From: Merdimmobilis hominis
GTDB taxonomy: Bacteria; Bacillota; Clostridia; Oscillospirales; Ruminococcaceae
Direction: 5' to 3' (one strand)
Length of the DNA stretch: 64,000 nucleotides
NCBI RefSeq assembly: GCF_021109255.1
Contig: NZ_JAJODG010000002.1
Below the pieces are notes generated by a model, which did no database searches, had not been told where the DNA came from, and saw nothing but the letters and a program-made list of their open reading frames with translations. The position numbers were made by a program, and so were the translations under genes. This document shows, one piece after another, positions 42,358 through 50,651 of this stretch. Positions within the stretch are counted from its first letter, which is position 1. Each line of letters begins with the position of its first letter.

Positions 42358-43806
42358 TTATTTGCTGGCGGGGCTCACGGTGCCATCGCCGTTGTCGCTC
42401 ATCAGGGTGACCGAGACCTCAAAGGTCCGTCCTCCCACGCTGGAGTTGGAGCGGCGGTAGATAGTCAATTTCACCTTATCGCCGGGTTTAAAGCCATCCA
42501 GCACCTGGCTGATATCGTCCGCCGAAGCCACCGCCGTGCCGTTGACCTGGGTGATAATGTCCCCTGGGACCACGTTCTTAGAGGCGATGTCGGCATTGGG
42601 GTCCACCGATAAAATGTGAACGCCGGTGGGGACGCTGTACATCCGGGAGAGTACCGAATCAATGGGTTCACCGGTGATACCCAGCATGGGGCGGCCGGTG
42701 ACTTTGCCATTGGTAATCAGCTGCTCCACGATAGGCAGGGCGTCGTTGATGGGGATGGCGAAGCCGATGCCCTCATACCCTTCGTTGACATACTTGGCGG
42801 AGTTTATGCCGATGACCTGGCCAAATTCATTGACCAAGGGGCCGCCGGAATTGCCGGGGTTGATAGCCGCATCGGTCTGAAGGAAGCGCATGGTATAGCC
42901 GTTTTCACTCTTGACAGCCCGATCCAGGGCGGAGATGATACCCTGGGTGGTACTGCCTGCCAGCTGCATGCCGGTGGGATTGCCGATGGCCACCACCCGT
43001 TCCCCTTCCTCCACCTGGTCGGAGTTGCCGAAGTCGGCATAGGTCAGGTTCTGGGCCTCAATTTTAATCACTGCGATATCCGTCCGGGTATCGGAACCGA
43101 TGAGAGAGGCAGAGTACTCCTCCCCGTTATCCAGCACCACCTTGATGCCCACAGCCTTCTCCACCACATGGGCATTGGTGAGGATATAGCCATCGCTGGT
43201 CATGATAATACCGCTGCCCGCACCGGAGGAGGCAAAGCTGTTGTTCCCCTGGTAGGTGACGATGCCAACCACCGAGGGCTTCACCTTTTTGATGATCTGG
43301 GTGGTGGTCAGGCTGCCGTCCGCCGCAGCCTGTTCGCTGGTGGCAGGTTTCTCTTGGATGGAGAGGCCGGGCATCTGGGTCTGGCTGGAACTGGAATCGA
43401 CATTTTTCTGATCCCGGTCGCCCACCATGCTGTAGACGCCGTATCCGGCAAAGCTTAAGACGCCGATGGCCAGCACCACACAGAGGATCGACGCAAAGAC
43501 GGTGAACCCGCGGGAGCGTTTGGCCCGGGCTTTGGGCGGTTCGGAGGCGCTTTCATAGTCTGCGAAATTCCATTTGTATTCCTCCCGGCCGGCAGAAGAG
43601 CCACCTGCCCAGCCCGCATTGGGGTTGTATTGGTATGACGAACCCTGCTGCTGGTTCCCCGGCCCCCAGCCGGGCTGCTGGCCGTTTGCACTGGAATTGG
43701 GGCCGTATGGGCCTTCCCCTGATGCGGTAGAATCCTGAAAACCGTTCTCATCCTTTGGGGTATCCCCTTCAAACGGGTCGCGGTCGTTGTAATTGGTATC
43801 ACTCAT
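42358..43806 (-). CDS. htrA: HtrA/DegP-like serine protease with PDZ domain
   Basis: The protein has 482 residues. A Gly/Gln/Asn-rich cytoplasmic N-terminus (about 100 residues), one membrane helix, then a trypsin-like domain with His in LTNAHVVEKAVG, Asp in TRTDIAVIKI and Ser in INPGNSGGPLVNEFGQVIG, and one C-terminal PDZ domain (LGITGEPIDSV...PGDIITQVNGTAV). It degrades or refolds misfolded exported proteins outside the membrane. AAAGGGAG is 8 nt before the ATG at 43806. It lies directly downstream of a two-component system on the same strand, a common envelope-stress arrangement. Confidence 0.93.
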   Translation of the reverse strand: MSDTNYNDRDPFEGDTPKDENGFQDSTASGEGPYGPNSSANGQQPGWGPGNQQQGSSYQYNPNAGWAGGSSAGREEYKWNFADYESASEPPKARAKRSRGFTVFASILCVVLAIGVLSFAGYGVYSMVGDRDQKNVDSSSSQTQMPGLSIQEKPATSEQAAADGSLTTTQIIKKVKPSVVGIVTYQGNNSFASSGAGSGIIMTSDGYILTNAHVVEKAVGIKVVLDNGEEYSASLIGSDTRTDIAVIKIEAQNLTYADFGNSDQVEEGERVVAIGNPTGMQLAGSTTQGIISALDRAVKSENGYTMRFLQTDAAINPGNSGGPLVNEFGQVIGINSAKYVNEGYEGIGFAIPINDALPIVEQLITNGKVTGRPMLGITGEPIDSVLSRMYSVPTGVHILSVDPNADIASKNVVPGDIITQVNGTAVASADDISQVLDGFKPGDKVKLTIYRRSNSSVGGRTFEVSVTLMSDNGDGTVSPASK

Positions 43807-43963
43807 GGTGGTTACTCCCTTTCCTGACTGCGGATCAGTCAATCTCGTTTGCTCTTATCTGAGCTACTGGTATCAGTATAACCCGCAATTTTGAATGTAA
43901 AAATAACATCTTTAGAAAATTGGAAAAACGTTTTTGACAGAAACTTTTAACAGGAGCACCCCG

Positions 43964-45433
43964 CTACTTCCCTTTTTCCCCCTTGCGGAAGATGGATTGG
44001 CCATTTTTTTGGTGGAGGGTAGGCAGGCTGAAGACAAATTCACAGTACTCCCCTTCCACGCTGCGGACCATAATATCCCCAGAGTGGAGGTTGATGATAG
44101 ACCGGACAATATGCAGGCCGAGGCCCACTCCGTTTTTGTCCAGGCTGCGGGATTTGTCGGTCTTGTAAAACCGGTCGAATACCCGGGGGACTTCCTCTTT
44201 GGTCAGCCCCTGGCCGGAGTTTTTCACCCCAATGTAGGTCATGGCGGTATCCACTGTGTAGCTGAATTCGATGTACCCACCCTCATTGACAAACTTCACC
44301 GCGTTGTCAATCAGGTTGTACACCACCTGATGGATCAGGTCGGGGTCAGCTTCCACCATGATTTTATCCACATCCAAGCCGCGGATATCCAAGCGCTTTT
44401 CCTCAATAGCCTTCTCAAAGGTGAACACCGTGCGGCAGACAATGTCGTTGATGTCCACCGGCACCGGCTTGATCACCATCTCCCCCGCCTCGATCTTGGC
44501 GATGTTGAGCATGGATTTGATCAGCCGGGAAAGGCGCTTGACCTCCTCTGAGACAATGGTCAGATAGTGGCGCTGCTTCTCCTCTGGGATGGTGCCGTCC
44601 AGGATGCCGTCGATAAAGCCGCTGATGGTGGTCATGGGGGTTTTCAGTTCGTGGGAGACATTGGCGATGAAGCTGCGGCTGGTCTGGTCCTGTGCCGCCA
44701 GACTGGAAGCCATAGTGTTGAAGGCCATAGCCAGCTTGCTCACCTCGTCATACCCCTCCACCGGCACCCGCACTGCAAAGTCCCCCTTGGAAAAGCTTTG
44801 GGTGGCGTCGGCCATCTCCCGCAGGGGACGGACCAGCCGGTCGGTGACAAAGTAGATGACAATAAAAGAAAGAGCCAGCACCGCAATGGCGCTGAACAGG
44901 AACATCTTGAAAATCTCCAGGAGGAAGGAGGTCATGCCTTCGGCGCTGGTAGAGGCAAATACCACCCCTATCACCGAGCCATCCTGTGCTTTAATCGGGC
45001 GGCCCACTGTATAATATGGCTCGCTGTAGATTCCGCCGAGACTGCCCATTTCCCGGTATTCCCCTTCCCGGGCTTCCTCCATAATCTTTTCACTGATCAT
45101 ATAGGTGGTGTGGATGCAAGAGGCCCGGTGGGTGCAGATCAAGGTCTTGCCGTACTGGTCCACTAGGAAGATGTCGGCGTCGATGGCATTTCCCAGGATA
45201 GAATATCCGGACATGGCCCTGGTGGAGTCCACATAGTAGCCGCCTTCCCCTTGGGTGGTGACGTTGCTGGTGATGGCCACTGCCTGCACCACGTTGCGGC
45301 TGAGCAGGTCAAACTTATCATTTTTAAAATACTGGGAAGCAAAGACCAGCAACACCACCCCGAGGATGGAGATGCTGGCCAGAATGATGGACAAACAGAC
45401 GGTGAAGAATTTAGAAAACAGGCTTTTTTGCAT
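43964..45433 (-). CDS. Membrane sensor histidine kinase (PhoR/WalK-like)
   Basis: The protein has 489 residues: two membrane helices (about 10-32 and 175-197) enclosing an extracytoplasmic sensor with a C-x5-C pair (CTHRASC), a HAMP domain, the dimerisation/phospho-His box FIANVSHELKTPMTT and a HATPase_c domain with NLIDNAVKFV, GLGLHIVRSI. The overall layout resembles Clostridial envelope-stress kinases. It starts 6 bp after the response-regulator stop, so both are made from one mRNA. Confidence 0.92.
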   Translation of the reverse strand: MQKSLFSKFFTVCLSIILASISILGVVLLVFASQYFKNDKFDLLSRNVVQAVAITSNVTTQGEGGYYVDSTRAMSGYSILGNAIDADIFLVDQYGKTLICTHRASCIHTTYMISEKIMEEAREGEYREMGSLGGIYSEPYYTVGRPIKAQDGSVIGVVFASTSAEGMTSFLLEIFKMFLFSAIAVLALSFIVIYFVTDRLVRPLREMADATQSFSKGDFAVRVPVEGYDEVSKLAMAFNTMASSLAAQDQTSRSFIANVSHELKTPMTTISGFIDGILDGTIPEEKQRHYLTIVSEEVKRLSRLIKSMLNIAKIEAGEMVIKPVPVDINDIVCRTVFTFEKAIEEKRLDIRGLDVDKIMVEADPDLIHQVVYNLIDNAVKFVNEGGYIEFSYTVDTAMTYIGVKNSGQGLTKEEVPRVFDRFYKTDKSRSLDKNGVGLGLHIVRSIINLHSGDIMVRSVEGEYCEFVFSLPTLHQKNGQSIFRKGEKGK

Positions 45434-45439
45434 TCTGCA

Positions 45440-46132
45440 TTATTCCTTCACTTCAAATTTGTAGCCCACGCCCCAAACGGTTTTTAGGCTCCATTGGTCG
45501 GAGACGCCCTCCAGCTTTTCCCGCAGGCGCTTGACGTGGACGTCCACTGTCCGGGAATCCCCGTAGTATTCAAAGCCCCAGACCTCGTCCAACAGCTGAT
45601 CCCGGGTGTAAACCCGGTTGGGATTGCTGGCCAGGTGGTAGAGGAGCTCCAGCTCCTTGGGCGGAGTGTCCACCACCTTGCCATCCACCTTCAGTTCATA
45701 CTTGGTCATGTTGACCACCAGCTTGTCGTAGCTGACTTCTTTGATGTCGTTCTCGGCCGAAGATTTGCCAGTGCGGCGCATGACTGCCTTGATCCGGGCT
45801 ATGATCTCCTTGGCGTCAAAGGGTTTGACCACATAGTCATCCGCCCCCAGCTCCAGGCCTAGGACCTTGTCAAAGGTCTCGCCTTTTGCGGTGATCATGA
45901 TGATGGGGCAGTTGCTTTTTTTCCGGATCTCCCGGCAGACCTGCCAGCCGTCCAGCTTTGGCATCATGATGTCCAGAAGCACCATGTCTGGGCTGTCAGC
46001 AGAGAAGCGGGCAAGGGCCTCTTCCCCATCCCCGGCCACCGACACGGTGTACCCCTCTTTTTCCAAATAGAGCCGCAACAGCTCCGCTATGTTCCGGTCG
46101 TCGTCCGCAACAAGAATTTTACCCATCAACAT
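45440..46132 (-). CDS. OmpR/PhoB-family response regulator
   Basis: The protein has 230 residues. The receiver domain has the acidic pair in ILVADDDRNIAE, phospho-acceptor Asp in DMVLLDIMMPKLDG and Lys in ITAKGE. The winged-helix output domain follows with PPKELELLYHLASNPNRVYTRDQLL and SRTVDVHVKRLREKLE. Two ATGs (46132 and 46126) are possible; AAGGAAGG is 9 nt before the first. It is the partner of the downstream kinase; htrA next in line is a plausible target. Confidence 0.93.
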   Translation of the reverse strand: MLMGKILVADDDRNIAELLRLYLEKEGYTVSVAGDGEEALARFSADSPDMVLLDIMMPKLDGWQVCREIRKKSNCPIIMITAKGETFDKVLGLELGADDYVVKPFDAKEIIARIKAVMRRTGKSSAENDIKEVSYDKLVVNMTKYELKVDGKVVDTPPKELELLYHLASNPNRVYTRDQLLDEVWGFEYYGDSRTVDVHVKRLREKLEGVSDQWSLKTVWGVGYKFEVKE

Positions 46133-46288
46133 GGCAATCTACCTTCCTTTTCTCATTCTATGGCGCGCGGGGCAAAAAGTCGGCTATCCCGCGGTTTTTC
46201 CCTGTTTTATTCTTATTATACAATACTTTGCGATGGAAAGGTGAATAATTTTTGAACCTTTTCCCCCCTCGGAGTAAACGTGTGGTTG

Positions 46289-46317
46289 TTGAAAAAACTG
46301 GGCGCACACAGTATAAT
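46289..46317 (+). promoter_or_regulatory. Promoter of ychF
   Basis: TTGAAA (46289-46294), 17-bp spacer and a perfect TATAAT (46312-46317). Confidence 0.75.
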
Positions 46318-46383
46318 AGGATTTAATATTCCCCCTTGCCCGCCGCCATGCGGGCAGGCAGGGAAATAATCTGGAGGAAAACA

Positions 46384-47481
46384 ATGAAATTAGGTATTGT
46401 GGGGCTGCCCAACGTGGGCAAAAGCACCCTGTTTAACGCAATTACTAACGCCGGCGCACAGGCCGCAAACTACCCCTTCTGCACCATTGAACCCAACGTG
46501 GGTGTGGTGGCTGTCCCCGACTACCGGCTGGACAAGCTGGCCGAAATGTATGAACCGGACAAATACACCCCGGCGATGATTGAGTTTGTGGATATCGCCG
46601 GCCTGGTCAAGGGAGCCTCCAAAGGCGAGGGCTTAGGGAACAAATTCCTCTCCCACATCCGGGAGGTGGACGCCATCGTCCACGTGGTCCGCTGTTTTGA
46701 GGATGGGGAGATCGTCCACGTGGACGGCTCCATCGGCCCCAAACGGGACATTGAGACCATCAACCTGGAACTGATCTTCTCGGACATCGACATTGTGGAC
46801 CGGCGGATCGACCGGGCCTCCAAAGCTGCCAAAGGGGATAAAAAATTCCTGGCAGAGGTGGAGATGCTGGAACGGCTGAAACACCACTTAGAGGAGGGCC
46901 TCTCCGCCCGGGGGTTTGAACTCCTTTCCGACGCGGAAAAGGAAATCTTCTCCGACATTCCCCTGCTCTCCGCCAAGCCCATCATCTACGCTGCCAACAT
47001 GAGCGAGGGCGACTTCTCCGGCAATGTGGAGGAAAACCCCTTCTACCAGGAAGTCCAGGAGATCGCCGCCGCAGAGAAAAGCCAGGTCCTGCCCATCTGC
47101 GCCAAGCTGGAAGAGGACATCGCCGACATGTCCCGGGAGGACAAGCTCATGTTCCTGGAAGAGCTGGGGCTGGAAAAATCCGGCCTGGACCGGCTCATCC
47201 AGAAATGCTACGAACTCCTGGGCCTCATCTCCTACCTGACCGCCGGCAAACAGGAGGTCCGTGCCTGGACCATCACCCGGGGCACCAAGGCCCCCCAAGC
47301 CGCCGGTAAAATTCACAGCGACTTTGAAAAGGGATTCATCCGGGCAGAAATCGTCTCCTTTGACGACCTGATGGCCTGCGGCTCCATGGCCGCCGCCAAA
47401 GAAAAGGGCCTTGTCCGCCTGGAGGGCAAGGAGTATGTGGTCCAGGATGGGGACATCATCCTCTTCCGATTCAACGTGTAA
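46384..47481 (+). CDS. ychF: Redox-regulated ATPase YchF (Obg-family)
   Basis: The protein has 365 residues. The P-loop GLPNVGKST, switch region NYPFCTIEPNVGVV (lacking the usual GTP-specifying context), FVDIAGLVKGASKGEGLGNKFL, the NMSE in place of NKxD that makes YchF prefer ATP, and a C-terminal TGS domain (IRAEIVSFDDL) are all present. It binds ribosomes and is involved in translation under stress. GGAGG lies upstream of the ATG at 46384. The ThyX-like gene follows after 31 bp. Confidence 0.95.
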   Translation: MKLGIVGLPNVGKSTLFNAITNAGAQAANYPFCTIEPNVGVVAVPDYRLDKLAEMYEPDKYTPAMIEFVDIAGLVKGASKGEGLGNKFLSHIREVDAIVHVVRCFEDGEIVHVDGSIGPKRDIETINLELIFSDIDIVDRRIDRASKAAKGDKKFLAEVEMLERLKHHLEEGLSARGFELLSDAEKEIFSDIPLLSAKPIIYAANMSEGDFSGNVEENPFYQEVQEIAAAEKSQVLPICAKLEEDIADMSREDKLMFLEELGLEKSGLDRLIQKCYELLGLISYLTAGKQEVRAWTITRGTKAPQAAGKIHSDFEKGFIRAEIVSFDDLMACGSMAAAKEKGLVRLEGKEYVVQDGDIILFRFNV

Positions 47482-47512
47482 TACCCGCCCTCTTGCGAAA
47501 GGAGAGCCCCCC

Positions 47513-48127
47513 ATGATCAACCTGGAACGCACCGAAGTCATGAACCTTCACAACGCCATCCGCGGCGCCCGCAACCCTATGAACAGCTGGGACCGCAGCG
47601 ACAGCTCCTTTGAGGACGGGCGCTTTGTCCTCGGCCCCAACGACCTGGATCTGGCTGCCCGCCTCTGCCGCAGCGGCAGCGACCACCGCAAGTTTATCCG
47701 GCAGATTTTTGTTTCAGTGGACATCACTGCCCCCCTCTATTGGTGGAAAGAGTTTGACACCTACAAGGTGGGGACGGTGGCCAACTCCACCAGTACCATG
47801 CACAAAATCCACGCCAAGCCCTTCTCCCGGGAGGATTTCAGCTGCGACCACATGAATCCCCAAACCCTGGAGCAGATGGATAGGGTCATCGCCTTTTTGG
47901 AGGAGCTGCGCCAGCAGTACCAGAAAACCAAGGACAAGGACATCTGGTACAGCATCATCCAATTTTTGCCCTCCAGCTACAACCAGATGCGCACCGTCAC
48001 CATGAACTATGAAAACCTGGTGGGGATGGTGCGTTCCCGGAAAAACCACAAGCTGCAGGAGTGGCACGACTTCTGCCATTGGGCAGAGACCCTTCCCTAC
48101 GCCAAAGAACTAATCCTTTTTGAGTAA
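47513..48127 (+). CDS. Conserved protein, possibly ThyX-superfamily
   Basis: The protein has 204 residues. The segment SDHRKFIRQIFVSVDITAPLYWWKEFDTYKVGTVANSTSTMHKI resembles the core of flavin-dependent thymidylate synthases, with the trp-rich P-x-x-W-W block and an S-T-S-T-M-H stretch where ThyX has its flavin/substrate residues. The RHRxxS motif is absent, so thymidylate synthase activity is doubtful. LPSSYNQMRTVTMNYENLVGM further on fits a helical C-terminus. GGAGAG lies 8 nt before the ATG. It is co-directional with ychF and its terminator has been split by the element downstream. Confidence 0.45.
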   Translation: MINLERTEVMNLHNAIRGARNPMNSWDRSDSSFEDGRFVLGPNDLDLAARLCRSGSDHRKFIRQIFVSVDITAPLYWWKEFDTYKVGTVANSTSTMHKIHAKPFSREDFSCDHMNPQTLEQMDRVIAFLEELRQQYQKTKDKDIWYSIIQFLPSSYNQMRTVTMNYENLVGMVRSRKNHKLQEWHDFCHWAETLPYAKELILFE

Positions 48128-48170
48128 AATAAAAAGCCCAGCCGGATAGACGGGTGTCCGTAAAACAGTT

Positions 48171-48204
48171 AATCCTCCGTATGGCTTAGACCATGCGGAG
48201 GATT
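48171..48204. repeat. Perfectly paired hairpin near the element's left end
   Basis: AATCCTCCGTATGG (48171-48184) pairs with CCATGCGGAGGATT (48191-48204) over 14 bp with one G-U pair. Confidence 0.7.
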
Positions 48205-48224
48205 TGTTTATGTCTAATCTTCAA

Positions 48225-48271
48225 ACTTGCTGGCGGCAAACGGTTTGTCAAAACCGTTTGCGGACGGCAAG
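48225..48271. repeat. Second hairpin in the element
   Basis: CTTGC...GCAAACGGTTT opposite AAACCGTTTGC...GCAAG, an 11-bp core stem with outer arms. Confidence 0.55.
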
Positions 48272-48340
48272 TCCACAAGGGATAGCCGCATAAGCGGCGC
48301 AAGGGGGGTGTAGCCACCTTGACGGAACGAAGTGACGCAA

Positions 48341-48433
48341 CATTCCCGGTCGGGCAGTTTTCTTCTGCTGACCGGGAATGAAGCTCCGCAGGACGCACAT
48401 ACTCCCGATAGGAGAGTATAGAAGTGCGCCCTT
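48341..48433 (+). other. oriT-like segment (inverted repeats plus nic core)
   Basis: CATTCCCGGTCGGGCAG (48341-48357) pairs with CTGCTGACCGGGAATG (48365-48380). A second imperfect repeat, ATACTCCC/GGAGAGTAT, at 48399-48419 is followed at once by AAGTGCGCCCTT (48422-48433). That core matches, from memory, the nic region of RSF1010/pSK41-type transfer origins, where an inverted repeat precedes the nick site. No relaxase gene is in the window. Confidence 0.5.
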
Positions 48434-48480
48434 TAGTTCCTAAAGGGATTTTATCAGTTCGACAAACTTGAATTTTCAAA

Positions 48481-49083
48481 TTAGTCTTTGCAGATAACCT
48501 TTGAACCTTCACCATCAATTACAATTCCCTGACGGTTGTTAATTGGGCATAGATTCAAATCCGAAAACTCAGTCATTATTTTCTCGGTAACTTTCTTAAA
48601 TGGTGCTGTAAGATAATGCGGAAGAACATAGAAATCAATCAAATCAAGCCCCGCATCATCTTCTTGTGAGTAGTCCTCCGGCTTTTCATCCATTTGCTCG
48701 ATATATTGGATGCTTGGAGCGCATATAATTGCGCCTGCCGACTCGCCGATCATCAATTTTCCATTTGCCAATTCTTTCTTCAACAGCTCATCCGTTCCCG
48801 TTTTACGGAGCTGGTCCATAAGGAAGAAAGAATTTCCACCAGTAAAATATATCACGTCCGCATCTTCGAAAACAGATTGTATCGTTGAATAAGCCTCCGT
48901 TGAAATATCAATTTCAGTTACGATTGCTCCCAACTTTTTGAATAATTTTCGAGCCGAGCCGACATAACCGGTGTAGCCTTCACGCAGCGATGCTGTTGGA
49001 ATAAATGCGACTTTTTTGTTATCAATTTCTTCTTTTATCAAACTTCCTACACTTGAAAAGTGCGAACATAAAAACAGCTTCAT
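48481..49083 (-). CDS. pepE: Peptidase E-like (S51) dipeptidase
   Basis: The protein has 200 residues. VAFIPTASLREGYTGYV, VIYFTGGNSFFLMDQL and MIGESAGAIICAP give the S51 fold: a class-I glutamine-amidotransferase-like hydrolase with the nucleophilic Ser in GESAG. YVLPHYLTAPF carries the catalytic His. It would cleave Asp-X dipeptides or similar. AAGGAGAA is upstream of the ATG. Its AT-rich codons differ from the neighbours, and it lies inside the inverted-repeat element as cargo. Confidence 0.82.
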   Translation of the reverse strand: MKLFLCSHFSSVGSLIKEEIDNKKVAFIPTASLREGYTGYVGSARKLFKKLGAIVTEIDISTEAYSTIQSVFEDADVIYFTGGNSFFLMDQLRKTGTDELLKKELANGKLMIGESAGAIICAPSIQYIEQMDEKPEDYSQEDDAGLDLIDFYVLPHYLTAPFKKVTEKIMTEFSDLNLCPINNRQGIVIDGEGSKVICKD

Positions 49084-49126
49084 CCATATTCTCCTTTATA
49101 AATTTGTTGCTCAATTTCGTGTTTAA

Positions 49127-49135
49127 ATTATACCA
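49127..49135 (-). promoter_or_regulatory. Extended -10 promoter of pepE
   Basis: Minus strand TGGTATAAT with no good -35 box; 44 bp upstream of the gene. Confidence 0.45.
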
Positions 49136-49177
49136 TAAAACTTGTGAACAATTCTACCGCAACTTTGGACTATATGA

Positions 49178-49210
49178 GAAAAGTCCGAACAGTTTTCTGC
49201 CCGGACTTTC
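49178..49210 (-). terminator. Terminator behind the tnpV remnant
   Basis: Minus strand AAGTCCG, internal CAG/CTG pairs, CGGACTT and TTCTC (about 49208-49181). Confidence 0.6.
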
Positions 49211-49214
49211 TCGC

Positions 49215-49412
49215 TCAATCATAAATCAATTCCGCTTTCACAACTTCCTCTGCCTGTGCCTTGCAAGCGTTCATCTGCCGCACCCATTCCATTTGGTTTT
49301 CAGCTTTCAGTTGCTCGGTCACGCCGTTTTGCTCTGCCAGTGACCGCACGATCAGCTCCATGCGGTTTCGTGCCGCTTCGTCAATCTCGACGCAATACTG
49401 TCTTACGTACAC
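49215..49412 (-). pseudogene. tnpV: TnpV C-terminal fragment
   Basis: The 60 or so residues VEIDEAARNRMELIVRSL, then EQNGVTEQLKAENQMEWVRQMN and AEEVVKAELIYD, match the C-terminal half of TnpV, a small protein encoded by Tn4451- and Tn1549-type transposons of Clostridia. The N-terminal half is missing: the frame runs straight into the element's right inverted repeat at 49398-49414. It has no ribosome site. It is a decayed remnant marking the element's origin. Confidence 0.7.
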
Positions 49413-49446
49413 CCAGCGATTTGGCTGGGCTTTTTCTATGATACAA

Positions 49447-50391
49447 TCAGCTGAACATTCCTTTTTTCACCAGTGCGATGGCCACCAAAATGGTGAGCAC
49501 CACCGACAGGAGGATGGGCATCCAAAACACCGGGAAAGGCAGCCCTTCCACATTCATGCCGTAGAAGCTGGACACCATAGTGGGGATGGCCATCAAAATG
49601 GTGATGGAGGTGAGGATTTTCATGACGATGTTCAGGTTGTTGGAGATGATAGAGGCAAAGGCATCCATCGTCCCCGACAAGATGCCGGAGTAGATGTTGC
49701 ACATCTCAATGGCCTGCTTGATCTCGATGAGCACGTCCTCCAGGATGTCCTGGTCCTCGTCGTAGAGCTTGATGATCCGTCCGCGAAGGATCTTCTCCAT
49801 GGTGATCTCATCGGATTTCAGGGAAGTGGAAAAGTAAACCAAGGATTTTTCCAGCCCCAAAAGCTGGATCAGCTCCTTGTTGCGCATGGACTGGTGCAGC
49901 TGCTTTTCGGTGGAGCTGGAAATCCGGTCAATCTGCTTCAGATACAACAGAAACCGGCTTGCCACCCGCAGCAGGATGGTGAGCAGGAACCGGGGCTTCT
50001 GGGCGGTTTGCAGGTTTTTCACCGCGCCGTTTTCCATCTGCTCAATGACGGCAAACTCCTTTTGACAGATGGTGACCACAAACTTTTCCGCTAGGATGAT
50101 GCCGATGGGCATGGTGGTGTAGAGGATGGTCTTCTCCTCTTGGGAATCGGTGACCGAATCGTCCACCACTGGCACGTCCACAATCACCAGGGTCTGGTCC
50201 TCCTCCGCCTCAATGCGGGAGGATTCCTCCTCATCCAGCGCCGAGCGGACAAAGCCGGAGTCAAGGCCCAGTTCCTCCACCAGATAGGCGACCTCCTGTG
50301 GGTCGGGCGCTACGGCGGAAACCCAGCACCCATCCTCCGGGGCGGAGAGCCGGGTGATCCGGCCATCTACAGTTTTAAAATAGTTCAGCAT
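49447..50391 (-). CDS. corA: CorA-family Mg2+/divalent cation transporter
   Basis: The protein has 314 residues. It has a long cytoplasmic funnel domain, a stalk helix (EDQDILEDVLIEIKQAIEMC) and two C-terminal membrane helices, the first ending in the selectivity motif YGMN (SSFYGMNVEG). CorA forms pentamers that admit Mg2+ or Co2+. GGGGAGACAT precedes the ATG at 50391. A 27-codon leader peptide ends 11 nt before the start and a structured leader with a terminator lies above it, so expression is probably Mg2+- or translation-controlled. Confidence 0.92.
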   Translation of the reverse strand: MLNYFKTVDGRITRLSAPEDGCWVSAVAPDPQEVAYLVEELGLDSGFVRSALDEEESSRIEAEEDQTLVIVDVPVVDDSVTDSQEEKTILYTTMPIGIILAEKFVVTICQKEFAVIEQMENGAVKNLQTAQKPRFLLTILLRVASRFLLYLKQIDRISSSTEKQLHQSMRNKELIQLLGLEKSLVYFSTSLKSDEITMEKILRGRIIKLYDEDQDILEDVLIEIKQAIEMCNIYSGILSGTMDAFASIISNNLNIVMKILTSITILMAIPTMVSSFYGMNVEGLPFPVFWMPILLSVVLTILVAIALVKKGMFS

Positions 50392-50402
50392 ATGTCTCCC
50401 CC

Positions 50403-50486
50403 TCAAATTGGGCGGACACTTACAAGGTGAGCGCCGCCTGGTATTTTTGCTTTCCTCTGCCTTTGGCTGCCAGGGTCGGGATTCAC
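50403..50486 (-). CDS. corA leader peptide, MgtL-like (27 aa)
   Basis: The frame starts with GTG at 50486 and stops with TGA at 50405-50403. It begins MNPDPGSQRQRKAK and ends VSVRPI. AAGGAG (50500-50495), part of the perfect Shine-Dalgarno AAGGAGGTG, lies about 7-8 nt from the start, the best ribosome site in this region. The early Pro-Asp-Pro followed by basic residues resembles the Salmonella mgtA leader [17 protein letters not shown], whose acidic/proline start makes ribosomes fall off at low Mg2+. It ends 11 nt before corA, allowing coupling. The match is short and so a hypothesis. Confidence 0.65.
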   Translation of the reverse strand: MNPDPGSQRQRKAKIPGGAHLVSVRPI

Positions 50487-50651
50487 GGCGCCACCTCCTT
50501 TCCTACAAAAGCCACTGCAAAGCTGTGTGCCTCCGGTCCTGCCCGGGGCCGCTTTTTTCCAGCGGCGGTGAAAAATCACGTGCTTTTGGGGCAAACCTCC
50601 CCCAAAATGTGGTATTCTACCAAATAGGGCGGAACGGCTTATCCGCCCATA

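Larger units (their letters stand above)
48152..49414. mobile_element. Small non-autonomous mobile element with 17-bp inverted repeats
   Basis: The left end GGGTGTCCGTAAAACAG (48152-48168) matches the inverted right end GGGTGTACGTAAGACAG (49414-49398) at 15 of 17 positions. Inside are several long hairpins, an oriT-like core, a peptidase E gene and a truncated tnpV, all in DNA that looks more AT-rich than its surroundings. No transposase is present, so it would need one in trans. The 8-bp flanks (GGATAGAC and AGCGATTT) differ, so a target duplication cannot be shown. The family is not recognised. Confidence 0.7.
48131..49435. terminator. Terminator split in two by an insertion
   Basis: AAAAAGCCCAGCC (48131-48143) and GGCTGGGCTTTTT (49423-49435) are perfect 13-bp complements, 4 and 11 bases from the stops of the converging flanking genes, but are 1.28 kb apart. 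Eight bases separate each arm from the element's inverted repeats. The right side alone can still form a shorter hairpin, CCCAGC/GCTGGG with T5. Confidence 0.75.

Noticed and set aside
41998..42612. Open frames of up to 204 codons in the rpe-htrA gap
   Set aside because: Low-complexity composition, no ribosome site, and antisense to the end of htrA.
48144..49422. 8-bp target site duplication at the element ends
   Set aside because: Both flanks are 8 bases long but read GGATAGAC and AGCGATTT, so they are not copies of each other.
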